A stretch of DNA of 64,000 nucleotides from Streptococcus thermophilus (GTDB taxonomy: Bacteria > Actinomycetota > Actinomycetes > Mycobacteriales > Mycobacteriaceae), in assembly GCA_900618065.1 (NCBI GenBank), contig UYIL01000003.1, positions 682,001-746,000 of the forward strand, written 5' to 3'. The position numbers and the translations under genes are program-made. Shown here piece after piece: positions 17,276 through 26,246 of this stretch. The notes beneath the pieces are model-generated. The model was not told the origin of the DNA and searched no databases. It saw nothing but the letters and a program-made list of their open reading frames with translations. The stretch's first letter is position 1. Each line of letters begins with the position of its first letter.

Positions 17276-18793
17276 CTACAGCGGGATGTTGCCGTGCTTC
17301 TTGGGGATGGCATAGACGACCTTGCGCTCGAGCAGGCGCAGCGCTTCGGTGACTTGGGTGCGGGTGTGGGAGGGCTCGATCACAGCGTCAACAAGTCCGC
17401 GCTCGGTGGCCACGTACGGGGTGAGCTGGCTGGCGGCGTACTCGTCGGCGTCGACGCCCAAGTGCTCGGCGGCCGTGGTGGCGTCAGCCAGCGCGATCTG
17501 CGCAGTCGGCCACGCGAAAACCATGTCAGCGCCCAGGTCCTTCGACCCCATGACCACATACGACGGGCCGATGGCGCGGCGGGTGATCACGGTGATCTTG
17601 CCCACCTGGGCCTCTGCGAAGGCGAAGGCGAGGGCGGCGCCATGCTTCGCGGAACCGAGGTGCTCTTCCTCCTCAGAGGGGAAGAAGCCGGGGGAGTCGA
17701 CGAATTCGACGATCGGCAGGTTGAAGGAGTCGCAAACCCGGATGAACGCGGCGGCCTTCGCCGCAGCAGCGTGGTCGAGGCAGCCGGCCAGCACGCTCGG
17801 CTGGTTGGCCACAATGCCCACGGCGCGGCCGGAGATGTGCGCGAAACCGACGACAACGTTGTCGGCGTAACCGCGGCCCAGCTCGACTAGGCCTTTGTCG
17901 GTGACGCGGGTGATGATCTCGCGGACGTCGTACGCCGCGGAGTCATTGTCCGGGATGAACGTGTCCAGGGAGGTGGTGTCCGGCTCGGCGGAGTTGTCGT
18001 TGATCGGGGAGGCGGCGCGGTTGTTCTCCGGCAGGAACGCGGCCAGCTCGCGCACGGTCTGGATCGCCTCCAAGTCGGAACCGGCGGTCAGATGCGCCAC
18101 GCCGGTGACCGTCTGGTGAATGTCGGCACCGCCGAGGGACTTCGCGGTGGCCACGCGGCGGGTCACCTTCGTCACTGCCGAAACGGAGGTCAGGTGCATC
18201 GTGGCGGACTCGACCATGACCACCACGTCGCTCAACGGCACCAGCAGCGCCGCAAGCGAAGCGACTTCGCCCGCCACCACAGAGATCTGCGGCACGACAC
18301 CGGAAGCTTCGGTCGCCTTGCGCAGGATGCGCGCCGACATCGCGGCGGTGACCACGCCCTCCTGCAGGCGTGCGCCGGTGGAGTCATGGATCGCGATGAC
18401 CGGCACACCAGTCTTGATGGCCAAGTCGTAGACCTTCAGGATCTTCTCGGCGTAGACCTCGCCGATCTGCCCGTCGAAAATCGAGGAGTCGTGGGCGTAG
18501 ACCGCGACGCGTCGGCCGTCGATAAGCCCATAGCCCGTGACCACACCATCGGTGACGGGCTTGGTGCGGTCCATGCCGTGCTCCTCCACGCGGTGGCGCG
18601 CAAGGGCGTCCGTCTCCACGAACGAGTCGGGATCAACCAGGGCCTCCACGCGCTGACGGGCCGTGGAAATGCCGGCTTCACCTGCAGTGCGCGCGGCTTC
18701 GCTGCCCATCGGCTCGCGGGCCTCCGCCAAGCGGTTGCGCAGGTCCGCGATTTTGCCGGCGGTGGTGGTCATGTCGGGCTTCTTGTCGGTCAT
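17276..18793 (-). CDS. accD: Acyl-CoA carboxylase beta subunit (carboxyltransferase)
   Basis: Transfers the carboxyl group from AccBC-bound biotin to acyl-CoA. The 505-residue chain has the two crotonase-like halves of PccB/DtsR type, with HDSTGARLQEG and VVAGEVASLAALLVPLSDVV in the first and DSPGFFPSEEEEHLGSAKHG in the second. No zinc ribbon, as usual in this subfamily. C. glutamicum has two adjacent copies (accD1, accD2) before birA; only one is present here, and the region to birA is filled by about 36 kb of other genes. I cannot tell which paralogue this corresponds to. Confidence 0.94.
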   Translation of the reverse strand: MTDKKPDMTTTAGKIADLRNRLAEAREPMGSEAARTAGEAGISTARQRVEALVDPDSFVETDALARHRVEEHGMDRTKPVTDGVVTGYGLIDGRRVAVYAHDSSIFDGQIGEVYAEKILKVYDLAIKTGVPVIAIHDSTGARLQEGVVTAAMSARILRKATEASGVVPQISVVAGEVASLAALLVPLSDVVVMVESATMHLTSVSAVTKVTRRVATAKSLGGADIHQTVTGVAHLTAGSDLEAIQTVRELAAFLPENNRAASPINDNSAEPDTTSLDTFIPDNDSAAYDVREIITRVTDKGLVELGRGYADNVVVGFAHISGRAVGIVANQPSVLAGCLDHAAAAKAAAFIRVCDSFNLPIVEFVDSPGFFPSEEEEHLGSAKHGAALAFAFAEAQVGKITVITRRAIGPSYVVMGSKDLGADMVFAWPTAQIALADATTAAEHLGVDADEYAASQLTPYVATERGLVDAVIEPSHTRTQVTEALRLLERKVVYAIPKKHGNIPL

Positions 18794-18882
18794 AACGCCT
18801 CATCCTACGGGGTCGGGTGCATCCATTCGCTTATCGACGCAACCTCCCCCACCGTTAGCCACCCGTATCCTGTGGCCTACTC

Positions 18883-19590
18883 TCACTCGTGGCCGAGCAT
18901 GTACTGAGTCTCGTTCCACCGCTCGTTGAATTCCGCGGTGTTGCCGCTAACGGGGGTGATGGATCCGGTGGAGGTGTCCAGTTCCACCGAGTAGTGCTCG
19001 GTGATGCCTGCTGCAGTCCCCTCAGTACGTGCACCCCACTCGAGCGTCACAGTAGCGTCGTCGGCGGAAACGTTTTCCACCTTGGTGAATATGCGCATCT
19101 CACCGTCAGGTTTGCCGTTGACGTAGAACGCGATTCCATCGGTGATCGAAGCGCCTGTTCCGGCGGGTTTCTCCGCATCGCCGAGAGCGCCCCGGAAAAT
19201 GATCCAGCTCACCGGAGCGCACGGGTCGTAGTTGTTCTCCACGTCGTCGATCCAGAAGTTGAAATCTGATCCGTCGGTTGCCGGCATGCGGCCGGGAGCC
19301 GAATTGGACGGGTACTGCTCGCGCGGGTCCTTGGGCAACTCTGCGCAATTTTCTGTCTGTTTGTCCTTGGGCTTTTCAGACACTGTCTCCACAACGGTCT
19401 CCGGGCTGTCGGCGGAATCACCGTCATCCTGGGAGTCTGGGGCAGCGGCGGTGGTCAGGGCGGGCTCTTCTGAATCGGGGAGCGCGGAATCCGAGCAGCC
19501 AACCAGGCCCAAAGTGCAAGCGGACACTGTGGCCCCGGCGGCGATCATTGTGACAAAGCGGTGGCGGAACGAAGATGTGGTGGAAGGCAT
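18883..19590 (-). CDS. Secreted lipoprotein, LppP/LprE-like
   Basis: A 235-residue precursor with a basic N-terminus, a hydrophobic segment and the lipobox L-V-G-C with Cys at about 32, so it should be lipid-anchored outside the membrane. A Ser/Asp/Glu-rich linker (about 35-85) leads to a globular domain with DDVENNYDPCAPVSWIIFRG, reminiscent of the mycobacterial LppP/LprE family; the match is from memory and moderate. The ATG at 19590 is preferred to a GTG 15 bases earlier because it gives the shorter normal signal peptide. Downstream of an ECF sigma gene on the same strand. Confidence 0.65.
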   Translation of the reverse strand: MPSTTSSFRHRFVTMIAAGATVSACTLGLVGCSDSALPDSEEPALTTAAAPDSQDDGDSADSPETVVETVSEKPKDKQTENCAELPKDPREQYPSNSAPGRMPATDGSDFNFWIDDVENNYDPCAPVSWIIFRGALGDAEKPAGTGASITDGIAFYVNGKPDGEMRIFTKVENVSADDATVTLEWGARTEGTAAGITEHYSVELDTSTGSITPVSGNTAEFNERWNETQYMLGHE

Positions 19591-19721
19591 GCCAGCAGAG
19601 TACACCGAGATGGCGGTGTTAAACCGTGGCTGCTGGTCACGGCCCCCACCCCGTCGCCACGATGCCCACCGAGGTGTTGCCCATAGTCACATGCGGGTCC
19701 TATGCGTCGGGCTGGGTGCCT

Positions 19722-20270
19722 CTAGGCGTTGGCGGCGAGCAGCTCGCGCAGGTTCTTGCGGGCCCGGTGCACCCTGACCTTGGTGGCGGAAAGGGAAGCA
19801 TCTTGGTGTTCGGCGATTTCCGCAAGCGTGAATCCGGCGACCTCGGCGAGCACGAGGGCTTCCCGGGATTGGTCGGGAATCGCAGCCAGAGCCTTGGACA
19901 ATGAATCATTGTCGGCGATGGATTCCTCGAACTCCGCGGCAACGTCTTCGATCTCCAAGGGGGCCGCGTCATCGTTGCCCCCGAGCGGGGAATCGATGGA
20001 GACCTCTGGGCGGCGCTTCCGCACAACCTCCAGCGAAGCGTTCGACGCGATGCGGTACATCCACGTGCCAAAGCCCGATGCGCCCCGGAACTTCTCCAAG
20101 TTCTTCCACCCGAGGTACATCGCCGCCGCGAAGGCATCTTCAGCGTCGTGGTGGTTCGCCGTGATCCGCAGGCACACGTTGAACAGTTTGACCTCGTGCT
20201 GTTTCACCAGCTCAGCGAAGGCCGATTGATCGCCGGCCTTGGCGTTAGCGATGAGCTGGGGTTCGTGCAT
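19722..20270 (-). CDS. ECF-type RNA polymerase sigma factor
   Basis: A 182-residue sigma-70 family protein with region 2 (AFAELVKQHEVKLFNVCLRI, then DAEDAFAAAMYLGWKNLEKFRG and FGTWMYRIASNASLEVVRKRRP) and region 4 (ALAAIPDQSREALVLAEVAGFTLAEIAEHQDASLSATKVRVHRARKNLR). It should redirect RNA polymerase to a small stress regulon. No anti-sigma factor gene is adjacent: the flanking genes code for a lipoprotein and an acidic protein. Which genes it controls is not known; neighbouring envelope genes are candidates. Confidence 0.88.
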   Translation of the reverse strand: MHEPQLIANAKAGDQSAFAELVKQHEVKLFNVCLRITANHHDAEDAFAAAMYLGWKNLEKFRGASGFGTWMYRIASNASLEVVRKRRPEVSIDSPLGGNDDAAPLEIEDVAAEFEESIADNDSLSKALAAIPDQSREALVLAEVAGFTLAEIAEHQDASLSATKVRVHRARKNLRELLAANA

Positions 20271-20338
20271 AACGGACAGGCTACTTTAGGCCAGCCCGGA
20301 CTGTCCGCATAACCCTTGCAGATATGCCGGCGCGGGGG

Positions 20339-20692
20339 TTAGAAGTCCGGATCGACGTCGAGGTCGCCGTAGTCGTCGAGGGCCATGTCGTCCGTGTCGT
20401 CGGTGTCCGCGGTGCCGTCGAAGCTCTCCGTTGGGTCGGCAGAGTCCGGCATCTCGGGGTCGGTTTCTGGCGCAGGGTCAGTGTCTGGCTCGGTGGTAGC
20501 TGGGGCGGTGTCGGCGTCGGCCGGGTCGTCGAGCGCGAGGTCATCGTCGTCGATGGTGTCGATCGCGTCGTCCTCGGCCGCGGCATCGGGAACGAGGACG
20601 GCCTCGTCCCACTCCGGCCATTCCTCAGTGGTGAACGCCGTGTTCAGGGAGCGTTCGACCAGGCCTTCTGGGATCGGTTCTGGTGTGATCAT
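20339..20692 (-). CDS. Acidic, low-complexity protein of unknown function
   Basis: A 117-residue protein. Residues 1-35 look partly ordered (PEPIPEGLVERSLNTAFTTEEWPEWDEAVLVP); the rest is an Asp/Thr/Pro/Glu-rich stretch ending DDYGDLDVDPDF, with almost no basic residues. The start at 20692 sits 4 bases after the stop of the Hsp70-like gene, so it is probably made from the same transcript. I do not recognise the family. It could be an acidic partner or adaptor of the membrane Hsp70. Confidence 0.6.
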   Translation of the reverse strand: MITPEPIPEGLVERSLNTAFTTEEWPEWDEAVLVPDAAAEDDAIDTIDDDDLALDDPADADTAPATTEPDTDPAPETDPEMPDSADPTESFDGTADTDDTDDMALDDYGDLDVDPDF

Positions 20693-20696
20693 GGCA

Positions 20697-22592
20697 TTAG
20701 AGCAATTCGTGGGTCTTGAGCCAGTCAACGGCGTCTTGGGGCGAAGCGAAGTCGTAGGAGCTTAAGACCAGGCCGGTCTCGGTATCGGCGTAGGTGACCT
20801 CCGCATCGTAGAGGTTGGAGGTGTCGGCACCGACACCTGCGGTGCCATCGGAGCTTTCTTCTGTGATTCCCTCCTCGGACTTGGAGTAACGGCCCTGCTT
20901 GATCAGGGAGCGCTCACGCTTGGCGGCATCCTTATTCACAGCGAGGTTCATAAAGGAAGAGGCGTAGCGTCCCACCTCCCGGAAGTGCTCAACCCCCTCG
21001 CTGTTCACCTTGACCTTGCACTGTATGCTGGGCGCGCCGAGGAGCCCCGCACTACTTGAGTTCAAAGAGCAACTCTCGACGGATTCTTGCAGTTTCTCCG
21101 GTAGTGCCGCGTAAATCTCTTCGCCGGTCTTCGGCTCCTCGGACTCGGTCGGAGCCGGCGTCGTGGACTCGCCGGCGGATTCAGCTGCGGTCTGCCCACC
21201 CTGAGCCTGGTTTTCGGCAGGGTCATCGCCACCGCGGGTCAGCGCGAAAGCACCGATTCCGCCGATCAGGAGGACCGAACCGAGGACTGCACCCACGGCC
21301 AGGGCAGTGCGGTTCTTCTTACCGGGCTGAGGCTGCGGTTGGCCGGATTGGCCGGGCTGGCCTGGCTGACCGGTGTGGGGCGGGACCGGCTGGACCTGGG
21401 TAGGCGGGCTATACTGCCCCGGCTGACCAAAGTGCCCCGGCCGACCTGCAGGACCCGGCTGGCCGGCGTACGTCGGCGTGGTGGGCGCAGTCGAGGTATG
21501 CAGGCCGGTCACAATCGGCGCGACGGCAGACAGCGCACCCTGGGCGACCACCATCTTCGGGTCGTCGAGGTTGGCCACCGGGCCGAGGCTCTTGATCTCC
21601 TCCTGAACCATCGGGACGCGGGATGACCCGCCGGTCATGTAGAGGGCTTTCAGGTCGCCGGGGGAAGTGACGCCAGCGTCGATAAGCGTCTGGCGCGTCA
21701 GGTCAGTCGCACGCTGGACGGGCTGGCGGATGATGTCTTCAAACTCGCTGCGCGTCAGCGTCAACCGGACAGATTCGGATTCGCCGGGGACAGTAATTGT
21801 CGCGGTGGGGGACTCTGAAAGGACCTCTTTCGCGCGGCGGATGCTGTCTTCGACGGCGTGACGGTCGGACAGGGGCGCGCGGCGGCGCAGGTACTCGATC
21901 TGGTCCGGGTGGTCGTCCTCAAGCTGGCGGTCGACCCAGCGGCGGATCAAGGCATCGAAGCTCTTGCCGCCCAGGGAGTTGTCGCCGCGCGCGGCCACAA
22001 TGTGGAAGGACCCGTCATTTTGCGCTTCCAGGACAGCAACGTCGAGGGTGCCGCCGCCGAAGTCGAAGACAGCGATCTTATCGCCCGGTTCCAGCGGCTG
22101 GTTGGCCGAATAATATTGGGCGGCCGCCTTCGGCTCGGAGACGGTGCGGATGGTGGTGGCGTTGAGGCCGAGCTGCGTCGCAGCGTCGAGAAGCACCTTG
22201 ATCTCCGCGTCGGTCCACGCCTCAGGGTGGGTGAGCACAAGCTCAGCCGGGCGGTGATCGTTGTGCTCGCGGGAAGCCCTGCGCACCACCGACTCCAAAA
22301 CGGCGGCAACCGGGGTGGACGCCGGAATGTCGTAGCCGTTGATCTGGAAGATCTGCTGCGGGATGACGCGCTTTGGCGCGGCGAGGAAGCCGTCCGGGTT
22401 GCCCTCCGCCTTGTTCAGGGCCACGTCGCCAGTCTCGACGTGTTCGGGGTTTTCGATGTACACCGACGACGGCATGGTCATCCTGTCGTGGGACAAGCTG
22501 ACGGCCTCCACGCCACCGCGGGTCGGGTTCGTGTGCGCTGCCGCGGTATTGGATGTGCCGAAGTCAATGGACAAAGTCCAGTCCTTGGACAT
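20697..22592 (-). CDS. Membrane-anchored Hsp70-like protein
   Basis: A 631-residue protein. Residues 1-365 are an Hsp70/actin-fold ATPase: phosphate loop 1 SIDFGTSNTAAAH, phosphate 2 VFDFGGGTLDVAVL, adenosine motif YMTGGSSRVPMVQEEI. A Gly/Pro/Gln linker (about 375-425) leads to one transmembrane helix (ALAVGAVLGSVLLIGGIGAFAL, about 428-450) and an extracytoplasmic tail with two cysteines. There is no Hsp70 substrate-binding domain, so it is not DnaK. Good RBS GGGAGG at the ATG. Similar Hsp70-transmembrane proteins occur in mycolic-acid actinobacteria; cytosolic ATP state may be relayed to the envelope, which is inference. Confidence 0.82.
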   Translation of the reverse strand: MSKDWTLSIDFGTSNTAAAHTNPTRGGVEAVSLSHDRMTMPSSVYIENPEHVETGDVALNKAEGNPDGFLAAPKRVIPQQIFQINGYDIPASTPVAAVLESVVRRASREHNDHRPAELVLTHPEAWTDAEIKVLLDAATQLGLNATTIRTVSEPKAAAQYYSANQPLEPGDKIAVFDFGGGTLDVAVLEAQNDGSFHIVAARGDNSLGGKSFDALIRRWVDRQLEDDHPDQIEYLRRRAPLSDRHAVEDSIRRAKEVLSESPTATITVPGESESVRLTLTRSEFEDIIRQPVQRATDLTRQTLIDAGVTSPGDLKALYMTGGSSRVPMVQEEIKSLGPVANLDDPKMVVAQGALSAVAPIVTGLHTSTAPTTPTYAGQPGPAGRPGHFGQPGQYSPPTQVQPVPPHTGQPGQPGQSGQPQPQPGKKNRTALAVGAVLGSVLLIGGIGAFALTRGGDDPAENQAQGGQTAAESAGESTTPAPTESEEPKTGEEIYAALPEKLQESVESCSLNSSSAGLLGAPSIQCKVKVNSEGVEHFREVGRYASSFMNLAVNKDAAKRERSLIKQGRYSKSEEGITEESSDGTAGVGADTSNLYDAEVTYADTETGLVLSSYDFASPQDAVDWLKTHELL

Positions 22593-22717
22593 GGGGGCCT
22601 CCCTAGCAGTAGGTGGTCTTCAGGGCTAACAGTAGTTAGATGACGGGGCGGGGCGGGAAGTTACACTCGCCCCAGGGAAAAGAACCCACAGCAACCCGAG
22701 TCTTTCCCAAGAGGGTT

Positions 22718-24178
22718 CTAGGACTCAGCCGCCGTAGTCTCGGCGGTGCTTTCTGCCTTACTCTCCGCGGTGCTGTCAGCCTTGCTCTCCGCGGTGCCGT
22801 CCGCAGCTGCGTCCGTTTCACCGTCCGCAGCACGCAGCATCAGGTACTGTGCGGCGACCATGTGGGACAGCTGGGTCTTCGGGTCGACCTTGTTCTCTTC
22901 TTCCTCCGGATCGTTGCCGATGGTGGCGTCAGAGCTTGCCGAGGTATTTTCCCACTTGGAGATGTGGGCGTAGTAGTTCTCGTACTTCAGGTAGCAGTAG
23001 TGCAGCTTTCCACTGTCCTCGAAGGTGGTGTAGCACTCGGTGCCGGGCACACCCTGCGGTTCGTCGTACTTCTCAGGGTCCTCACCAGAGTCCAACGCGC
23101 GGAAGGAGGCCTGCAACAGCTCGGCGTTCTCCGGGTTGGACAGGCGGAACAACGTGGATTCACCGACTGCCATGGCTTCGATATCAGCCTGGTCGAGGAT
23201 CCGGGAGACTTCCCCGGTGGCCTTGAACATGCCGTTCATCGCACGCTTGTTCATGTTGGCGGGGACAGGGCCGGTCATCTCCACGCCCTCTGGGCTCATC
23301 ACGACGTACTTCAGGATGTTGTCCGGATCCATTGGCTGCAGTTCGTCGAATTTGCCGAAGCCTTCTTCGGTCTTGTGGGTGGCAATGTCTTCCATCATGG
23401 GAATCTGCATGGTCAGGAACTTGGACAGGTAGTCTTCCGCCCACGTCAGATCGTCGGTCTTTTCCTCCTCAGAGATGTCGAAGCCGCGGTTGTCCATCGC
23501 GTTGGCGAAGATGACGAACTCGTTGTAGGTGGTCACCATGTGGATCTGGGAGCCTTGCTCATCCTTCATGCCGGCGGCACCGGGGTGGCCCTTGATGTCG
23601 ATGTACTCCAGCGGGTAGGTCGTGTCGTCCCCGTAGTTCACGCCGCCTTCTGCCAGGTAGGTGTCGCGCACGGCGTTGGCGAACCCTTCGGCAGAGCTCG
23701 GGTCGGTGAAGCGCCAAATGTAGTTCTCGGCGATCTGCTTGCCGGACTCGTCGCTGGCGGGGTGAACGTAACCAGTGATGTAGTTTTTCTCAAACGGCTT
23801 GGTGGCTTCGTTGACGGCATCGGGGAAGACCATGTTGATCCGGCCGAAGGTGTTGTAGCGGACCGGCATGCGGCCTTGAGTGAATCGTTCCGGGTCCACC
23901 TCGTACGGCAGCAGGGTCTGGTAGCCGATCTGGTTGCCCTCCGAGTAGGAGGTCATGTCAGCCGGGGTCTCGGGCCACCCCTTGTGCGGTTCTTTGCGGT
24001 ACTGGCCGGTGTCGTACTTCTCTTCTTCGGGGACCTCGGAGGTGGTCTGCTCTTCGGTGGCCTGCTGCTCCTCCTGCTGCTGCGGACCCAGCTGTTCGAC
24101 CAGGGAGCAACCGGTGAGCATGCCGGCAGTGGCGGTGGCGGTGAGGATCGCGGCGATGCGCTTGCTGGAACGGGACAC
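22718..24178 (-). CDS. Lipoprotein of the DUF7373 type
   Basis: A 486-residue precursor with signal peptide and lipobox L-T-G-C (Cys at about 24), so an exported lipid-anchored protein. Residues about 30-55 are Gln/Glu-rich; the body is recognised from memory as the large actinobacterial lipoprotein family now called DUF7373, of unknown function. The C-terminal 35 residues are repeats of A-E-S-K-A-(D/E)-S-T. Upstream of the Hsp70-like gene on the same strand and divergent from the dynamin-like pair. Likely a partner of these in envelope maintenance. Confidence 0.7.
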   Translation of the reverse strand: MSRSSKRIAAILTATATAGMLTGCSLVEQLGPQQQEEQQATEEQTTSEVPEEEKYDTGQYRKEPHKGWPETPADMTSYSEGNQIGYQTLLPYEVDPERFTQGRMPVRYNTFGRINMVFPDAVNEATKPFEKNYITGYVHPASDESGKQIAENYIWRFTDPSSAEGFANAVRDTYLAEGGVNYGDDTTYPLEYIDIKGHPGAAGMKDEQGSQIHMVTTYNEFVIFANAMDNRGFDISEEEKTDDLTWAEDYLSKFLTMQIPMMEDIATHKTEEGFGKFDELQPMDPDNILKYVVMSPEGVEMTGPVPANMNKRAMNGMFKATGEVSRILDQADIEAMAVGESTLFRLSNPENAELLQASFRALDSGEDPEKYDEPQGVPGTECYTTFEDSGKLHYCYLKYENYYAHISKWENTSASSDATIGNDPEEEENKVDPKTQLSHMVAAQYLMLRAADGETDAAADGTAESKADSTAESKAESTAETTAAES

Positions 24179-24371
24179 GGGGGAGGCCTTTCTTTATAAA
24201 GGTGCAATTCGGTCACAGATTGGATGCTGGGAAAGCGTGCGAAGGTTACACCGTTGGGCGGAGGAATGTTCTGAATTTTTCATAGAAGTCTCGCATATCT
24301 TCCTTGTGTGTGCGCGGAAAGCGGGCTTGCCTGCCACGCCCCGCCATATCTGCGACACAATGGGGGAGGCA

Positions 24372-24377
24372 TATACT
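24372..24377 (+). promoter_or_regulatory. Candidate -10 element for the dynamin-like pair
   Basis: TATACT lies 39 bases before the TTG start in a GC-rich gap, inside an imperfect hairpin of a G-run and a C-run. I see no clear -35 box. The hairpin could be a regulator site or affect the leader RNA. Confidence 0.35.
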
Positions 24378-24416
24378 TCCCCCTAGCTAGCCCCGATACG
24401 CGAGAAAGCCTAGAAA

Positions 24417-26243
24417 TTGACGCAGCCGGATCAACCGACCTCAGCGCCCGCAGCCCAGCAGAATGACCTGTATGGCAAGGCCAAGAGCTACATTGACCGT
24501 GTTTGCGAGGGGATTTTAGACAAGCGTGGCCGCGCGAAAGTGTCGGTGCGGGTCAAACAGGCAGCGTCGGCCGAGTTGCAGGCCAATACGGTCATTCTCG
24601 CCGGCGAGGTCAACCGTGGAAAGAGTTCGCTGGCGAATGCGCTTGTGGGGTGGCAGGGGGTTTCGCCCTCGGGCACGGATTTCACCACGGTCATTCCCAT
24701 TGCGATCGGGCCTGAAAACGACGAGATCCCAGCCGGTAGTGCAGCTTTGATCTCTGCCGAAGGAACGGAGATTCATCCGCTCAGTGAGCTGCCCAGTCGA
24801 GTGGACCGTGCGTTGCAGTCCTTCGACGGATTCGTGCCCACCCGTGCGCACATTGCTGTCGACGGCTCGAAGATGGGCGACGCCATTGTCATTGACACTC
24901 CCGGCATCGGCGGAATCGGCTCTGCGGATTCCGCAGTGCAGGCAGATACGGAGAACTTGGCCAGTGTGGTTGTGGTGGTCGCGGATGCCTCCAGCCCGTT
25001 GACGAAGCCGGAGATGGACTTTCTCAAGCACGCCCACGAGGTGTCTGCGTCTGTGGTTGTGGCGGTGACCAAGACGGACAAGAACATGACGCGCTGGCGC
25101 GACATCGTCGCCGAGGATGAAAAGCTCATTGCCGCCCACGTCGGCGACAACATTCCTGTCATCGGGGTGTCGTCGCTGTTGCCGTTCGCAGAATTGGGCA
25201 CCGACGACGACCACGTTGACACTTTCGCTGGCCTGGCCACGCTGCGCAAGGAGATCTCGGACCGCTTCGCCAGCGCGGAGTCGCTGCCGGTGGCTAACGC
25301 GTTGCGGATGATGAACCGCGCGTTGGAGGACATCGAAGCGGAGATGGAGACCGAGCAGCGCGATCTGGAGCAGGCCGAAGATGTTCTCCCCGAACTGGAG
25401 GAGCAGAAGGCCAGCTTCGAGGAACTGCGCCAGCAGGCGAAGGTGTGGGAGCGCCACTTGAACCGCGACCTTCAGCTCATGCGGCAGTCGGCGGCGGACA
25501 AGCTGGATGAGGATTTGTTGGAGATTCGGACGAAGTGGACGGATTTCATCGACAAGCACGGCATCCAGGTCCTGCGCAAAGACCCGCAGCACTTCACCCG
25601 CCTCATGGAAGAAGACTTCCAGCGCGCGGTGGTGGTCTCGGTCAGCCAGTTCGGCAGTGACGTTGAGGCGTACTTGCACAAGATTTTCGGCAACTCCACC
25701 ATCCCGGACGAAATCATCGCGGAGATTCGTGAGCAGCTGCACATCGGGGAGATCCGTACGGCCGAGGTGAACCGCAACATGCGCGACACGTTCGACCCGA
25801 TGATGCTCATGATGGGTTTTTCCGGCGGGTCCACCATTGGTGGCCTGCTCGGTGCGGCGTTAGTCCCCGGTGTGGGAATCATTGCTGGGGCAGCGTGGTT
25901 CGGGGTGACGTTCGGCTTCCGCGCGATCAAGTCGGGTAAGACTCAGCTGAAGAGCTGGCTCAATGAGTCCCGGAGTTCGGCAGTCAAGCACACGAACAAC
26001 ATTTTGACGCAGTTCACTCTGGTGGCCCAGCCGATGATTTCTGCCCGTTACACGGCGCAGTTGGAGGCGCAGCTGAGCGACTTGAAGCAGCGCATCGCGC
26101 GTGCGCAGAAGACCATCACCCAACGGCAGGAAACGCGTAACCAGCGCCTGGAAATCATCAAGAAGAACCGGTCGCGCGTGCGCAAGGCCCACAGCGATGC
26201 AGAGACCATGATTGAGCAGCTCACGGCACGGAAAGCGGGGTAG
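24417..26243 (+). CDS. Dynamin-like GTPase, IniA-like
   Basis: A 608-residue protein: GTPase P-loop GEVNRGKSS at residues 63-71, switch region threonines near 90 (GTDFTTVIP), G3 DTPG near 161, G4 TKTD near 220. A charged coiled coil follows (about 300-345), then a glycine-rich hydrophobic segment (about 471-500, GGLLGAALVPGVGIIAGAAWFG) that fits a membrane-inserting paddle, then more coiled coil. Domain order and length resemble mycobacterial IniA (about 640 residues), a membrane-fission dynamin induced by cell-wall drugs. TTG start with GAGAAAG upstream; 3 bases before a second GTPase gene. Confidence 0.82.
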   Translation: MTQPDQPTSAPAAQQNDLYGKAKSYIDRVCEGILDKRGRAKVSVRVKQAASAELQANTVILAGEVNRGKSSLANALVGWQGVSPSGTDFTTVIPIAIGPENDEIPAGSAALISAEGTEIHPLSELPSRVDRALQSFDGFVPTRAHIAVDGSKMGDAIVIDTPGIGGIGSADSAVQADTENLASVVVVVADASSPLTKPEMDFLKHAHEVSASVVVAVTKTDKNMTRWRDIVAEDEKLIAAHVGDNIPVIGVSSLLPFAELGTDDDHVDTFAGLATLRKEISDRFASAESLPVANALRMMNRALEDIEAEMETEQRDLEQAEDVLPELEEQKASFEELRQQAKVWERHLNRDLQLMRQSAADKLDEDLLEIRTKWTDFIDKHGIQVLRKDPQHFTRLMEEDFQRAVVVSVSQFGSDVEAYLHKIFGNSTIPDEIIAEIREQLHIGEIRTAEVNRNMRDTFDPMMLMMGFSGGSTIGGLLGAALVPGVGIIAGAAWFGVTFGFRAIKSGKTQLKSWLNESRSSAVKHTNNILTQFTLVAQPMISARYTAQLEAQLSDLKQRIARAQKTITQRQETRNQRLEIIKKNRSRVRKAHSDAETMIEQLTARKAG

Positions 26244-26246
26244 AAG

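Noticed and set aside
24516..25742. A 408-codon minus-strand frame opposite the first dynamin gene
   Set aside because: No motif or RBS; the plus-strand GTPase motifs are complete.
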